Positions 1 to 8,135 of a stretch of 64,000 bases of DNA are shown piece by piece. The position numbers and the translations under genes were made by a program. The first letter of the stretch is position 1, and each line of letters starts with the position of its first letter. Below the pieces are notes generated by a model. That model saw nothing but the letters and a program-made list of their open reading frames with translations. It was not told the origin of the DNA and did not search any database. Origin of the DNA: JAIBAC01 sp046331095 (lineage in GTDB: Bacteria; Actinomycetota; Acidimicrobiia; UBA2766); NCBI GenBank assembly GCA_046331095.1, contig JAXLRM010000003.1, positions 248,001 through 312,000 of the forward strand, in the 5' to 3' direction.

Positions 1-495
1 CACGTTCACCCCGAACAGGCGACGGCTGCGATCGACCGAGCGCTGCGCTACGAGGCCCGCGTCCGCGGGGTCGACGAGGCGGAGCTCGCTGCCGTCGAAG
101 TGGACGAGCACGGCGGCGCTGTCCACGTAGACCGACCCACCGCGTGCGAAGTCGACGCCGACCGACCCGTGCGCGGGGGGCAGGGGCGCGTCCAACTCGG
201 CGAGCAGTGGCAGGCCGACGACGGTGGTCTCCACGATCGGCTCGGGCAGGGCCGCGCGGCCGGTCTCCTCGAGCACGAGGACCCAGTCGAGCGCACCCAT
301 GCCGAGACCACCAGCGGCCTCCGGCAGGGTCATCGTCACCACACCCATGTCGGCGAGGCTGTCCCAGACCGAGCCGGTACGGCCGGTCGCGCTCTCCCAT
401 GCCGCGCGCACGACCGCGGGCGCGCACTCCTTGGCGAGCAGGTCGCGCACGGCGTCCCGCAGGTCGATCTGGTCCTCGTCGAAGGCGAAGCGCAT
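1..495 (-). CDS. Acyl-CoA dehydrogenase, N-terminal part (cut by window edge)
   Basis: The reverse strand from ATG at 495 gives 165 residues running off the left edge. The start (MRFAFDEDQIDLRDAVRDLL) and the following EETGRAALPEP segment are typical of the helical N-terminal domain of acyl-CoA dehydrogenases, here of the short beta-like subunit kind used in steroid catabolism (FadE32/FadE33 type in mycobacteria). It begins 14 bases after the stop of a second acyl-CoA dehydrogenase, so the two probably form one operon and perhaps an alpha2beta2 enzyme. The catalytic and C-terminal domains lie outside the window, so substrate and activity cannot be judged. The exact FadE assignment is inference. 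Confidence 0.85.
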   Translation of the reverse strand, partial: MRFAFDEDQIDLRDAVRDLLAKECAPAVVRAAWESATGRTGSVWDSLADMGVVTMTLPEAAGGLGMGALDWVLVLEETGRAALPEPIVETTVVGLPLLAELDAPLPPAHGSVGVDFARGGSVYVDSAAVLVHFDGSELRLVDPADAGLVAQRSVDRSRRLFGVNV

Positions 496-509
496 GGGCC
501 TCCTCGGCG

Positions 510-1676
510 CTACTTGCGCGGCAGGCCGAGGACACGCTCGGCCGCGATGTTGCGCTGGATCTCGTTCGTGCCGGCGTAGATCGGACCGGAAAGGGCGAAC
601 TGGTACCCCTTCATCCACGCGCCGCCGTCGGCGGCGCCGGCCGAGCCCTCGTCGAGCTCGGCCGCATCGCCGATGACCGACAGCGCCGTGCGGTGCAGGT
701 CGATGTCGAGCTCGGACCAGAAGATCTTGTTGAGGCTCGACTCGGCGCCGGGCTGGTCGCCGTCGACCATGCGGGTCACGGTCGCGAAGGTGTACCAGCG
801 GTACGCCTGCGCGTCGATCCACGCCTGGGCCACCTCGGTGCGCAGCTCGGGCGACGCGGTCGCGCGGTAGCGGCGGTACAGGTCGACGAGTCTGTTGGCG
901 GTGGCCATGAAGCGGCCCGGGCTGCGCAAGGTGAGGCCGCGCTCGGACCCGGTCGTGGCCATCGCCACGTTCCAGCCCTGGTCGACGGCGCCGAGCACGT
1001 CGGCGTCGGGCACGAACGCGCCGTCGAAGAAGACCTCGGCGAAACCCTCGTCGCCGTCGAGGCGTTCGACGCCGCGCACGGTGACGCCCTCGGCCCCGAG
1101 GTCGACGAGGAGATAGGTCATGCCCCGGTGTCGCTCGGCGTCGGGGTCCGTGCGGAACAAGCCGAAGAGCCTGTCGCAGAACGCCCCGCGGGTGGTCCAG
1201 GTCTTCTGGCCGAACAGCCGCCAGCCGCCCGCCGCCTCGTCGCGCTCGGCACGCGACTTGATGCCGGCGAGGTCGCTGCCGGCGTCGGGTTCGGACCAGC
1301 CCTGGCACCAGAGCTCCTCGGCTGCGGCCATGCGCGGCAGGATGCGGTCCTGCTGCTCCTTGGTGCCGAACTCGAACACGGTCGGGGCGAGGAGGAAGAT
1401 GCCGTTCTGGGTGACCCGGTTCGGGGCGCCGGCGAGCCAGTACTCCTCCTCGAAGACGAGCCACTCCATGAGGCTCGCCTCGCGGCCGCCGTATTCGCGG
1501 GGCCACGACACGACCGACCAGCGCGCGTCGAAGAGCTTGCGCTCCCATTCGAGATGGAGCGCGAATCCTTCCGCGGTGTCGCCTGACGGGAGCGGCTCGG
1601 CCGGGACGTTCTCGCGCAGCCAGGTGCGCACCTCGTCACGGAACGCCTCCTCGTCGGGCGTGAAGTTGAGGTCCAT
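510..1676 (-). CDS. Acyl-CoA dehydrogenase (steroid FadE-type)
   Basis: This is a full-length 388-residue flavoprotein that would introduce a C-C double bond in an acyl-CoA. The N-terminal helical domain (MDLNFTPDEEAFRDEVRTWL), the central ELWCQGWSEPDAGSDLA flavin/substrate motif and the C-terminal YAGTNEIQRNIAAERVLGLPR motif are all present. I chose the ATG at 1676 because the frame remains open upstream but the extra residues are Arg-Thr repeats encoded by a simple hexamer repeat. The gene lies directly upstream of the partial acyl-CoA dehydrogenase with a 14-base gap. Neighbouring ipd genes suggest a role in steroid ring C/D breakdown (FadE31-like); family membership is firm, the substrate is inferred. 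Confidence 0.88.
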   Translation of the reverse strand: MDLNFTPDEEAFRDEVRTWLRENVPAEPLPSGDTAEGFALHLEWERKLFDARWSVVSWPREYGGREASLMEWLVFEEEYWLAGAPNRVTQNGIFLLAPTVFEFGTKEQQDRILPRMAAAEELWCQGWSEPDAGSDLAGIKSRAERDEAAGGWRLFGQKTWTTRGAFCDRLFGLFRTDPDAERHRGMTYLLVDLGAEGVTVRGVERLDGDEGFAEVFFDGAFVPDADVLGAVDQGWNVAMATTGSERGLTLRSPGRFMATANRLVDLYRRYRATASPELRTEVAQAWIDAQAYRWYTFATVTRMVDGDQPGAESSLNKIFWSELDIDLHRTALSVIGDAAELDEGSAGAADGGAWMKGYQFALSGPIYAGTNEIQRNIAAERVLGLPRK

Positions 1677-1926
1677 GAGCGCGGTCCGGGTCCGAGTTCG
1701 GGTTCGGGTTCGGGCGATGTGACGCGGCGCCAGACTAAGGGGGGCGCGGGTCACCAACCAAGGTCGCCGGGCCCGTTGAGCAGCCAACAGAACGGGGCTT
1801 GGATAAGAGAGCGGCCAGCAGAGCGGGTTTGGATAACAGGGGACGCGGTTTTCGCGCTCGCAGTTCTCCAAGCTCGGGCAGCTGGCCGGATCGTTATCCA
1901 AGCCGTGGTGCAGGCGACGCCGAAGG
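1677..1926. other. Intergenic region with simple and direct repeats
   Basis: No gene is seen in these 250 bases between two minus-strand genes. The part next to the acyl-CoA dehydrogenase start (about 1687-1716) is a degenerate hexamer run of CGGGTT type. At 1784-1837 a segment of about 29 bases is repeated twice with a period of 30-31, each copy ending in TTGGATAA (1799 and 1829). A third, inverted copy (GTTATCCAA) is at 1893-1901. The region should contain the promoter of the acyl-CoA dehydrogenase operon. Confidence 0.5.
1799..1901. promoter_or_regulatory. Three TTGGATAA boxes, possible regulator binding sites
   Basis: TTGGATAAG at 1799-1807, TTGGATAAC at 1829-1837 and the inverted GTTATCCAA at 1893-1901 form two direct copies and one inverted copy about 125-225 bases upstream of the acyl-CoA dehydrogenase start. 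AT-containing octamers repeated like this stand out against very GC-rich surroundings. Binding by a regulator is inference; no known consensus was recognised. Confidence 0.35.
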
Positions 1927-2622
1927 TCAGGCGGCTGCCGATAGCGAGCGGATGTAGTTCACGCGCCCTTCGACATCGGAGACCTGGGTCGGGAACGAGA
2001 TCGGGATCTGGGTGGCGTGGTAGAAGCCTTCGCCCTGGACCGAGACCGTCATGAACCCCTGGGTCTTGCGCTCCTTGATGAGCAGGAACAGGAGCCCGAG
2101 GAGGCAGAAGAGAGCGAACACGACGCATAGGACGATCGCGTAGGTGGGGATCGCCTCGGTGGTGGTCGTGTTGTTCTGCACCATCCAGACCGATCCGCGC
2201 AGCGACCTCACTCCGAGGGGCATCACGACGCTGGTTCGCGTGACACCGATGTCGCCCACCGTCACGAGGACCGGGTCCTGCGTGGGCGCACCGTATGCGG
2301 GCTGAGGCGCACCGTATGCGGGCTGAGGCGCACCGTATGCGGGCTGAGGCGCACCGTAGACAGGGGCAGCGGCGCCGTATGGCTGAGCCGGAGCGGATCC
2401 CCACCCCGGTGCCGTTTGCCCGCCCTGTTGGGGGATAGGCGCAGGCGGATGCTGGGGGGTCACGGGTGCAGGTGCCGGTTGCACGGGGGTACCGGCAGCG
2501 ACCGCGGCGTTGTCCGAACCCTCAGTGCCGTCGGGCACGACGCCCGCCGCGCGTGCGACGTCGTCCATGGTGCGGCCCAACTCGTCGTCGATGCCGCCGG
2601 GATTGCCGGGCACATTGTCCAT
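1927..2622 (-). CDS. Proline-rich single-pass membrane protein
   Basis: This is a 231-residue protein of unknown function. The first ~110 residues are hydrophilic and rich in Pro, Ala and Gly, with PQPAYGA repeated three times. A middle domain (about 115-150) follows, then one strong membrane segment (roughly 155-180, IVLCVVFALFCLLGLLFLL) and a positively charged stop (KERK). The C-terminal ~45 residues, containing GFYHATQIPISFPTQVSDVE, resemble the short tail domain of actinobacterial membrane proteins with low-complexity cytosolic N-termini. It has its own TAGTCT box (2644-2649) and a GAGGAG ribosome site, so it is probably transcribed separately from the ipd operon 53 bases upstream. No enzymatic motif is visible. 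Confidence 0.7.
   Translation of the reverse strand: MDNVPGNPGGIDDELGRTMDDVARAAGVVPDGTEGSDNAAVAAGTPVQPAPAPVTPQHPPAPIPQQGGQTAPGWGSAPAQPYGAAAPVYGAPQPAYGAPQPAYGAPQPAYGAPTQDPVLVTVGDIGVTRTSVVMPLGVRSLRGSVWMVQNNTTTTEAIPTYAIVLCVVFALFCLLGLLFLLIKERKTQGFMTVSVQGEGFYHATQIPISFPTQVSDVEGRVNYIRSLSAAA
2286..2358 (-). repeat. 21-bp in-frame tandem repeat (3.5 copies)
   Basis: Units at 2286-2306, 2307-2327 and 2328-2348, plus a 10-base partial, are essentially identical and encode successive PQPAYGA heptads in the proline-rich membrane protein. Perfect identity suggests recent expansion by slippage or recombination. Confidence 0.9.
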
Positions 2623-2675
2623 CTCGCTCCTCGGCTCGGGCCGAGACTAGTGGCGCCTTCTCGCCCGCCACGCGG

Positions 2676-3761
2676 TCACGGGCACAGGCGTCGCAGGGTG
2701 GCGTCGGCCTCGGCGACGATGCGGTCGACGAGCTCGGCGACGGTGGGGAGCTCGTCGATCACCCCGACGACCTGCCCGGTCGGCATGATGCCCACGTCGA
2801 GGTTGCCGTCGACCATCGCGGCCTTGGTGAGCATGGGGGCGTTCGCGGCCAGGGCGGTCTGGGCCCACGTGAGCTCCTGCTCGCGCCGCATCTGCAGCCC
2901 CGACCACAGCAGCGCCCTCATCGACGTGCCGGTCTGGCGCCGGAACCGCAGCGCGTTTGCCGCGGCCTTCGGGAACCGGGTGAGCGCCGACGCCTTCTCG
3001 AGACCGTCGATCAGCGCGGTGCGGATCACACGCTGGGGGTAGCCGTCGACCGCGGTCGTGACCACGGTGCCGTTCACGCCCGTGCCGAGGTAGGCGTCCT
3101 TGACCGCGTCCGGCACCCGCGACTCACGCGTGAGCAGGAAGCGCGTTCCCATCGCGACGCCGTCGGCCCCGTAGGCCAATGCCGCCGCAAGCCCGCGCCC
3201 GTCGAAGAACCCACCCGCCGCGATCACCGGGATGTCGACCGCCGCGGTCACCTGCGGGAGCAGCAGCGTCGTCGGGACCGAGCCCGTGTGGCCGCCGCCT
3301 TCCCCGCCCTGGCAGATCACGGCGTCCACGCCCCACTCCGCGACCTTCTCGGCATGGCGCACGGCACCGATCGAGCAGACCACGGCGAGGCCGGACTCCT
3401 TGAGCCTGCGCACGAGGTCGCGGGTGGGCGCCTGCGCGAAGCTCGCCACGCGCACCCCTTCGCGCACCATCAGCTCGACCCGCTCCTTGGAGTCCGGCTG
3501 GGCGGCGAGAAGGTTGACGCCGAAGGGCGCGTCCGTGCGGGCGCGCACGCCCGCGATCGCCTCGCGCAGGTCGGCGACCGACATCGTCGCCGACGCCAGG
3601 ATCCCGAGAGCGCCCGCGTTGGCCGAGGCGGCGGTGAGGCGGACACCGCTCACCCAGCCCATCCCGGTCTGCACGATCGGGTAGCGCACGCCGGTGAGCT
3701 CGCACAGGCGCGTGGCGAGCGCCGGGTGCCGCGACGGCAACGGCGACGGCGTGTCGCTCAC
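2676..3761 (-). CDS. ipdC: Nitronate monooxygenase-family flavoprotein, IpdC-like
   Basis: This 361-residue TIM-barrel FMN protein belongs to the 2-nitropropane dioxygenase/nitronate monooxygenase family. Visible motifs are the N-terminal YPIVQTGMGWVSGV, the phosphate-binding region GGEGGGHTGSV and the C-terminal PVIAAGGFFDGRG followed by GADGVAMGTRF. In mycobacteria the homologue next to ipdAB (Rv3553, IpdC) is a flavin-dependent reductase needed for opening the last steroid rings. Here the GTG start at 3761 overlaps the ipdB stop by 4 bases (GTGA), which supports translational coupling and that role over true nitronate detoxification. Family is certain; IpdC function is inferred from synteny. 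Confidence 0.85.
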   Translation of the reverse strand: MSDTPSPLPSRHPALATRLCELTGVRYPIVQTGMGWVSGVRLTAASANAGALGILASATMSVADLREAIAGVRARTDAPFGVNLLAAQPDSKERVELMVREGVRVASFAQAPTRDLVRRLKESGLAVVCSIGAVRHAEKVAEWGVDAVICQGGEGGGHTGSVPTTLLLPQVTAAVDIPVIAAGGFFDGRGLAAALAYGADGVAMGTRFLLTRESRVPDAVKDAYLGTGVNGTVVTTAVDGYPQRVIRTALIDGLEKASALTRFPKAAANALRFRRQTGTSMRALLWSGLQMRREQELTWAQTALAANAPMLTKAAMVDGNLDVGIMPTGQVVGVIDELPTVAELVDRIVAEADATLRRLCP

Positions 3762-4534
3762 GATGCAGGCTCGGGGTCGGGAACCTCGCGGTAGCGCAGG
3801 CCGTCGGGGTCGATCTCGCCGATGATCGCCGTCTCCGAGGCCGTGGGCGCACGCGTCTCGGATGCGCCGTCCGTCTCGAGCGCGAAGGCGGTGGCAGCCA
3901 CGACGTCGTCGACACCGACGCCGGGATGGACCGAGACGAGGCGCATCGTGCGCTGCGGGGTGTCGAAGTCGAACACCCCGAGGTCGCTCACGACCGCACG
4001 GATCTCGTGGTAGCGGGCGGCCGCGCCCACCTCCGCGGCACGGTCGTAGCCCACACCGCTGACGAAGTCGACGGACTCGACGAACACGCGGTCGGACTGC
4101 TTGGGCACCCAGTACGTGGTGGTGTGGTTGATCGTGTTCCCCGGCGCGCCGCGCATCCCGAGCAGCATCGCCTTGGGGCGCTCCCACTCGCCGATGCAAG
4201 CGATGTTCTGGTTGCCGTGGCGATCCACCTGGGTCGCGCCCATGATCACATGGCGGCGGCCCCACCAGAGCGTGTCGAAGACCGAGCGGAACGGCATCCA
4301 GCCCTCGACGACGGTGCCGTTGTCGCCAGGAGCGGCCCCGAGCGGCAGGTTCCCGGACACCACCGTGGCGATGCCGTCGGTGAGGACGAGGTCGGGCTCG
4401 AAGGTCGCACGCGCCAGGCGGGCCGCGATCGTCGGGATCGTGCCCATCGGGGACGCGAAGATCTCGCCGTCGCCGCGGAAGCACTCCGCCAGTGCGATCA
4501 CGCAGGCGTCGGCGCGGCGCGGGCCGCCGGTCAC
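3758..4534 (-). CDS. ipdB: CoA-transferase beta subunit, IpdB-like ring hydrolase subunit
   Basis: The protein has 258 residues, close to the size of mycobacterial IpdB. It belongs to the CoA-transferase I family (SugarP_isomerase-like fold) and carries the segments GEIFASPMGTIPTIAARLA near residue 20, NQNIACIGEW and PGNTINHTTTYWVPKQSDR. IpdAB acts not as a transferase but as a hydrolase opening the last steroid ring of COCHEA-CoA. The GTG at 4534 was chosen because it overlaps the ipdA stop (GTGA, 4531-4534). Together with ipdA, ipdC and echA20 it forms a tightly overlapped operon. Confidence 0.88.
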   Translation of the reverse strand: MTGGPRRADACVIALAECFRGDGEIFASPMGTIPTIAARLARATFEPDLVLTDGIATVVSGNLPLGAAPGDNGTVVEGWMPFRSVFDTLWWGRRHVIMGATQVDRHGNQNIACIGEWERPKAMLLGMRGAPGNTINHTTTYWVPKQSDRVFVESVDFVSGVGYDRAAEVGAAARYHEIRAVVSDLGVFDFDTPQRTMRLVSVHPGVGVDDVVAATAFALETDGASETRAPTASETAIIGEIDPDGLRYREVPDPEPAS

Positions 4535-5352
4535 GGTCGGCCTCCGGTGTCGAGCCAGTCCCGCAGCCACGTGTCGAAGGCGTCGGGGTCGCGGGCGGTC
4601 CCCGCGTACTCCTTCTGGGCGGCCTCGTCGCGGCCGTAGTCGGGGAGGCATTCGGTGAACGCTGCCCCGCCCGGTGCCTCGACGACGCCGGTGACAGCCA
4701 TCCTGTTGATACGCAGCGTCGAGAGCGGACCGGTGTCGAGTAGTTCCGCGGTTGCTACGACAGCCTCGGCGGACATGTACACGTTGTCCGCGCACTTGCA
4801 GAAGAGGTCGTCGAAATAGGGGTCGGGCCCGAGGATCTGGCCGTTGCCGGCGGCGTCTGCGCGGTTCGCGTGGACGAAGGCGACGTCGAAGCGCAACGGC
4901 GGCACCGCCACGAGTTCCTCGTCGGTGTAGGGGGACGCGACCGTGCGCAGGTGCGGGTCGGAGCGGAACACGTCGGAGCCGAGTCCCGCACGCGTCGGCA
5001 GGAACGGGAGGCGCATGGAGCCGGCCACGAGTCCCCAGTAGAACATGCCCTCGTCCCACTCGACCGCGGCGACCGTGCCGTCCTGGCGCGCCTTGCGGAA
5101 GTGCGGTTCCAGCGGGATCGAGTCCAGCGTCGCGAACGGGTAGTGCACCTTGGAGGCCTTGCCCGTCGCGCACAGGAGACCGAGGTCGGGACCGCCCCAG
5201 CTCACGATCGTGAGGTCCTCGGCGGGTGAGCGCAGCAGGGCCCGGACCAGCTCCATCGGCTTGCGGCGGCTCCCCCACCCGCCGATGCCGACGGTCATGC
5301 CCGACTCGACCGCGGCGGCGGCCGCGTCCGCCGACATCGTCTTGTCCGCCAT
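4531..5352 (-). CDS. ipdA: CoA-transferase alpha subunit, IpdA-like ring hydrolase subunit
   Basis: This 273-residue CoA-transferase family alpha subunit begins MADKTMSADAAAAAVESGMT and has the glycine-rich TVGIGGWGSRRKPMELVRALL segment near residues 20-40. The central LRFDVAFVHANRADAAGNGQ is typical of the family. Its gene starts at 5352 on the same base that ends the echA20 stop codon (TGATG), and its own stop overlaps the ipdB start. The pair would open the final carbocycle during cholesterol-type steroid catabolism in the cytosol. Synteny with Rv3551-Rv3552 supports ipdA over a generic 3-oxoacid CoA-transferase. Confidence 0.88.
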   Translation of the reverse strand: MADKTMSADAAAAAVESGMTVGIGGWGSRRKPMELVRALLRSPAEDLTIVSWGGPDLGLLCATGKASKVHYPFATLDSIPLEPHFRKARQDGTVAAVEWDEGMFYWGLVAGSMRLPFLPTRAGLGSDVFRSDPHLRTVASPYTDEELVAVPPLRFDVAFVHANRADAAGNGQILGPDPYFDDLFCKCADNVYMSAEAVVATAELLDTGPLSTLRINRMAVTGVVEAPGGAAFTECLPDYGRDEAAQKEYAGTARDPDAFDTWLRDWLDTGGRP

Positions 5353-6095
5353 CAGCGATCCTTCTCTACGAACGCCTGGCGGGCCTCGTCGCCGACACCG
5401 GCGAGGTTGAGCTCGAACGTGAAGCCCTGCTCGTAGCGGTAGCTGCGGTTCACGTCGACAGGGTCGATGCCGTTGAGGCTCGCCTTGGCGGCCCTGATCG
5501 TCGTCGGGTTCTTGGCGGCGATCTTGGCTGCCTCGGCACGCGCCACGTCGACGAGCTCGTCTCGGGGCACGACCGCCAGGACCGTGCCGTAACCGTGGAG
5601 CTCCGCGGCCGACGTCGTCTCGCACGTGTAGACCATCTGGCGCATCCTCTGTTGGGGCACGAGGCGAGCGAGGTGGGTGGCGGCGCCGAGGGCGCCGCGG
5701 TCGACCTCCGGGAGTCCGAAGGTGGCGTCCTCGCTCGCGATGAGGATGTCGGCGTTGCCGGCGAGGCCGATGCCGCCGCCGAGGCAGAAGCCGTGCACCG
5801 CCGCGATCACGGGCACCTCGCACTCGTAGACCGCCTTGAACGCGGCGAAGCAGCCCCGGTTCGCCCCGATCAGGTGGTCGTAACCCTCGAACGCCTCGAT
5901 CTCCTTGATGTCGACGCCGGCGTTGAAGCCGCGCCCCTCGGCACGCAGGACCACGGCGCTGACCTCGGGGTCGCGCCCCACCGCGGTGACCGTGTCGGCG
6001 AGCTCGAACCAGCCGGCGACGGTGAGCGCGTTGACGGGCGGGTTGTCCATCACGATCTCGCCGATGCGGTCGGCGACACTGGTTGTGATCGGCAT
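5352..6095 (-). CDS. echA20: Enoyl-CoA hydratase/crotonase family, EchA20-like
   Basis: This is a 247-residue crotonase-fold protein. The oxyanion-hole segments are visible as AEGRGFNAGVDIKEIEAF (about residues 50-67) and AAVHGFCLGGGIGLAGNADI (about 97-116), followed by ATFGLPEVDRGALGAATHL. Mycobacterial EchA20 (Rv3550) hydrolyses the steroid D ring in the step before IpdAB. Gene order echA20-ipdA-ipdB-ipdC is the same here. The ATG at 6095 is preceded by a leader of about 60 bases with a possible TACGAT box near 6157-6162. It is the first gene of the operon. General hydratase function is certain; the specific ring-hydrolase role follows from context. Confidence 0.87.
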   Translation of the reverse strand: MPITTSVADRIGEIVMDNPPVNALTVAGWFELADTVTAVGRDPEVSAVVLRAEGRGFNAGVDIKEIEAFEGYDHLIGANRGCFAAFKAVYECEVPVIAAVHGFCLGGGIGLAGNADILIASEDATFGLPEVDRGALGAATHLARLVPQQRMRQMVYTCETTSAAELHGYGTVLAVVPRDELVDVARAEAAKIAAKNPTTIRAAKASLNGIDPVDVNRSYRYEQGFTFELNLAGVGDEARQAFVEKDR

Positions 6096-6173
6096 GGGCG
6101 ATCCGTTCACGCGTGGGAGGCGCTGTTGCCGGCGGAGGACCTGACGGCGCGTCAGATCGTAGCCACCCGGCCC

Positions 6174-6284
6174 GACGTGGGGACACAGAACGGGTCCACA
6201 ACCCACCTCACGTCCCCACGTCCCGAACCCAGACCGACGTGGGGACGCAAAACGGGTCCACAACCCACCTCACGTCCCCACGTC
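6174..6284. repeat. Palindromic 49-bp repeat array, locus A (2 copies)
   Basis: Copies lie at 6174-6222 and 6236-6284, separated by a 13-base spacer (CCGAACCCAGACC). Copy two has perfect 12-base outer arms, GACGTGGGGACG and CGTCCCCACGTC, around an inner GGGT-5-ACCC hairpin; both stems share the same centre. Copy one has two changes in its left arm. This is the only one of four such arrays placed between divergent genes (echA20 and the short-chain dehydrogenase); the rest sit between convergent genes. Confidence 0.92.
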
Positions 6285-6319
6285 GCTCCGAACCACCCAC
6301 GTCGATCGGGCACGTCGGA

Positions 6320-6325
6320 TAGGTT
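6320..6325 (+). promoter_or_regulatory. TANNNT -10 box of a probably leaderless gene
   Basis: TAGGTT ends 6 bases before the ATG at 6332, leaving no room for a ribosome binding site. This spacing puts the transcription start at or next to the start codon. Confidence 0.6.
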
Positions 6326-6331
6326 CGGGCG

Positions 6332-7123
6332 ATGGGGAACGCACCGGACCCGCTCGACTACACAGGCAAGGTCGTCCTCGTCACGGGCGGGACCAAGGGG
6401 GTCGGGCGCGGGATCGCGCAGGGGTTCCTCGCGGCGGGGGCGCACGTCGTCGTGTGCGGACGCCGCGAGCCGGAGGCGCCGCCTTCGACGGAAGGCCGCG
6501 AGGCGTCCTTCGTCACCGGCGACGTACGCGACCCCGACTCGATCGACACCGTCGTCGACGCCGTGATCGCGGCGCACGGGCGCTTGGACGTGCTCGTCAA
6601 CAACGCCGGTGGCGCCCCGTTCGTCGCGGCCGCCGACGCCTCGCCGCGCTACACAGGCGCGATCATCGACCTCAACCTCGTGGCGCCGATCAACTTCGCC
6701 CGGGCCGCCAACGCCGTCATGCAGGACCAGGACAGCGGCGGGGCGATCGTCAACATCGCGAGCGTCAGCGGGATGCGCCCGTCGCCGGGCACCACCGCCT
6801 ACGGTGCCGCCAAGGCAGGTCTGCTGAACGCCACGCAGTCCCTCGCGGTGGAGTGGGCGCCGAAGGTCCGCGTGAACGCGGTCACGGCGGGGCTGATCCG
6901 CACCGAGGCCTCGCACCTGCACTACGGCGACGACGAAGGCATCGCCGCCGTCGGTGCCACCGTCCCGTTGGGGCGCATGGGAACACCTGCCGACGTCGCC
7001 GACGCGTGCCTCTACCTCGCCTCGCCGCTCGCGGCGTACGTCTCGGGCGCCGCGGTCCTCGTCCACGGCGGCGGGGAACGCCCCGCCTTCCTCGACGCCG
7101 CCAACCCCGACGAGCCGACCTGA
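6332..7123 (+). CDS. Short-chain dehydrogenase/reductase (Rv3549c-like)
   Basis: This 263-residue classical SDR has the cofactor motif TGGTKGVGRGIA (about residues 18-29), the NNAGG motif (about 90), the catalytic Ser in NIASVSGM and the YGAAK active site (about 157-161). It is transcribed divergently from echA20, exactly where Mycobacterium has the SDR Rv3549c, so a steroid hydroxy/keto-acyl-CoA substrate is likely. The ATG at 6332 follows a TAGGTT box by 6 bases, which suggests leaderless translation. The substrate is not provable from sequence. Confidence 0.85.
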   Translation: MGNAPDPLDYTGKVVLVTGGTKGVGRGIAQGFLAAGAHVVVCGRREPEAPPSTEGREASFVTGDVRDPDSIDTVVDAVIAAHGRLDVLVNNAGGAPFVAAADASPRYTGAIIDLNLVAPINFARAANAVMQDQDSGGAIVNIASVSGMRPSPGTTAYGAAKAGLLNATQSLAVEWAPKVRVNAVTAGLIRTEASHLHYGDDEGIAAVGATVPLGRMGTPADVADACLYLASPLAAYVSGAAVLVHGGGERPAFLDAANPDEPT

Positions 7124-7178
7124 GCCATCGCTTGCTCGCGGACGCTAGGGTGGAGGCATCGCGCTGGGGGGGACGCAC

Positions 7179-8105
7179 ATGAACACTTTGGCCCTACGCC
7201 AGGATCTCGCCGTGCTGACGGAGGTCTCGGCGGCGCTCGCGGACGCGGGCCTCGACCTGCCCGTCCTGCTCGACACGATCACCGACCTGCTGGCGACACA
7301 CGTCGCCGACAGCGCGCTCGTGTACCTGCTCCAGGACGACGGCGTCACCCTCGAACTCGAGTCGCTCGCGTCCCACGCACCGGGGCTCCTCGAACTCACG
7401 CACTCCGTGCTCAGGGACCGCCCGCGACGTGCCGACGACCCAGGGCTCATCGGGACCTGCTTCGCATCGAAGAAGCCCGTCGTGGTCAACGACATCGATC
7501 CCGCCGCGTTCCGCGCTCAGCTCCCGGAGTCCTACGACACCCTCTTCGCTGACCGTCCCTTCCCCAACGCCATCGTCTACGTGCCGCTGCTCGCGCACGG
7601 CGAGGCCTTGGGCGTGTTGGTGGCGTCGCGGACTCCCCCGTCCGCCAGCTTCGACGACAACGACGTGAACCTCGTCTGCGACGTCGGCGAGCTCGCCGCG
7701 ACCACGATCCTGAACGCTCTCCTGCACCGCCGTCTCGCCGAGATGACAGCGCTGTTCGAGAGCGTGTTCGCGCACGCGCCGATCGGGATGGCGATCCACT
7801 CGGCCGACGCGGGAGCGAGCACTTTCATCCGTGTGAACACCGCCCTCGCCGAACTCCTCGGCCGCCCGGAGTCCGACCTGGTGGGTGAATCGGTCGCGGA
7901 CTCCGTCGAAGCGTCCGACCGCGCCGAGGTCGACGCGTTCCTCGCCCGGGTCAGGGCCGGCGAGATCCTCGGTCACAGCGGCGCCATCCACCTGCGCCGA
8001 GGCGACGGAACAACCATCGCGGCCAGGATCGACTGGCGCGTGGTCCCCTTCGGGGCCAACACGTCCCTGATCCTCAGCCAGGTGCGTCAGCAGGACCGAA
8101 CCTGA
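7179..8105 (+). CDS. GAF-PAS sensory protein without output domain (copy 1)
   Basis: This 308-residue soluble protein has a short N-terminal helix (LAVLTEVSAALADAGLDL), a GAF domain (about 20-185) ending in DVNLVCDVGELAATTI, and a PAS domain (about 190-305) beginning FESVFAHAPIGMAIHS. No kinase, cyclase, phosphatase or DNA-binding domain follows, so it would act by protein contact or as part of a multi-protein sensor. A TAGGGT box at 7145-7150 and a G-rich ribosome site precede the ATG. The next gene is a clear paralogue 30 bases downstream, so the pair arose by tandem duplication. Confidence 0.75.
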   Translation: MNTLALRQDLAVLTEVSAALADAGLDLPVLLDTITDLLATHVADSALVYLLQDDGVTLELESLASHAPGLLELTHSVLRDRPRRADDPGLIGTCFASKKPVVVNDIDPAAFRAQLPESYDTLFADRPFPNAIVYVPLLAHGEALGVLVASRTPPSASFDDNDVNLVCDVGELAATTILNALLHRRLAEMTALFESVFAHAPIGMAIHSADAGASTFIRVNTALAELLGRPESDLVGESVADSVEASDRAEVDAFLARVRAGEILGHSGAIHLRRGDGTTIAARIDWRVVPFGANTSLILSQVRQQDRT

Positions 8106-8135
8106 TCCACCACCACGAGGCAGAAGGCCACAGCA

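Noticed and set aside
1677..1901. N-terminal extension of the acyl-CoA dehydrogenase
   Set aside because: The extra 75 residues consist of Arg-Thr repeats from a hexamer repeat and unrelated sequence. The family N-terminus starts at the ATG at 1676.
6096..6331. KstR or KstR2 operator in the echA20/SDR divergent region
   Set aside because: No AACNNGTT or CAAGNNCTTG core was found by eye; the region is filled with the palindromic repeats.
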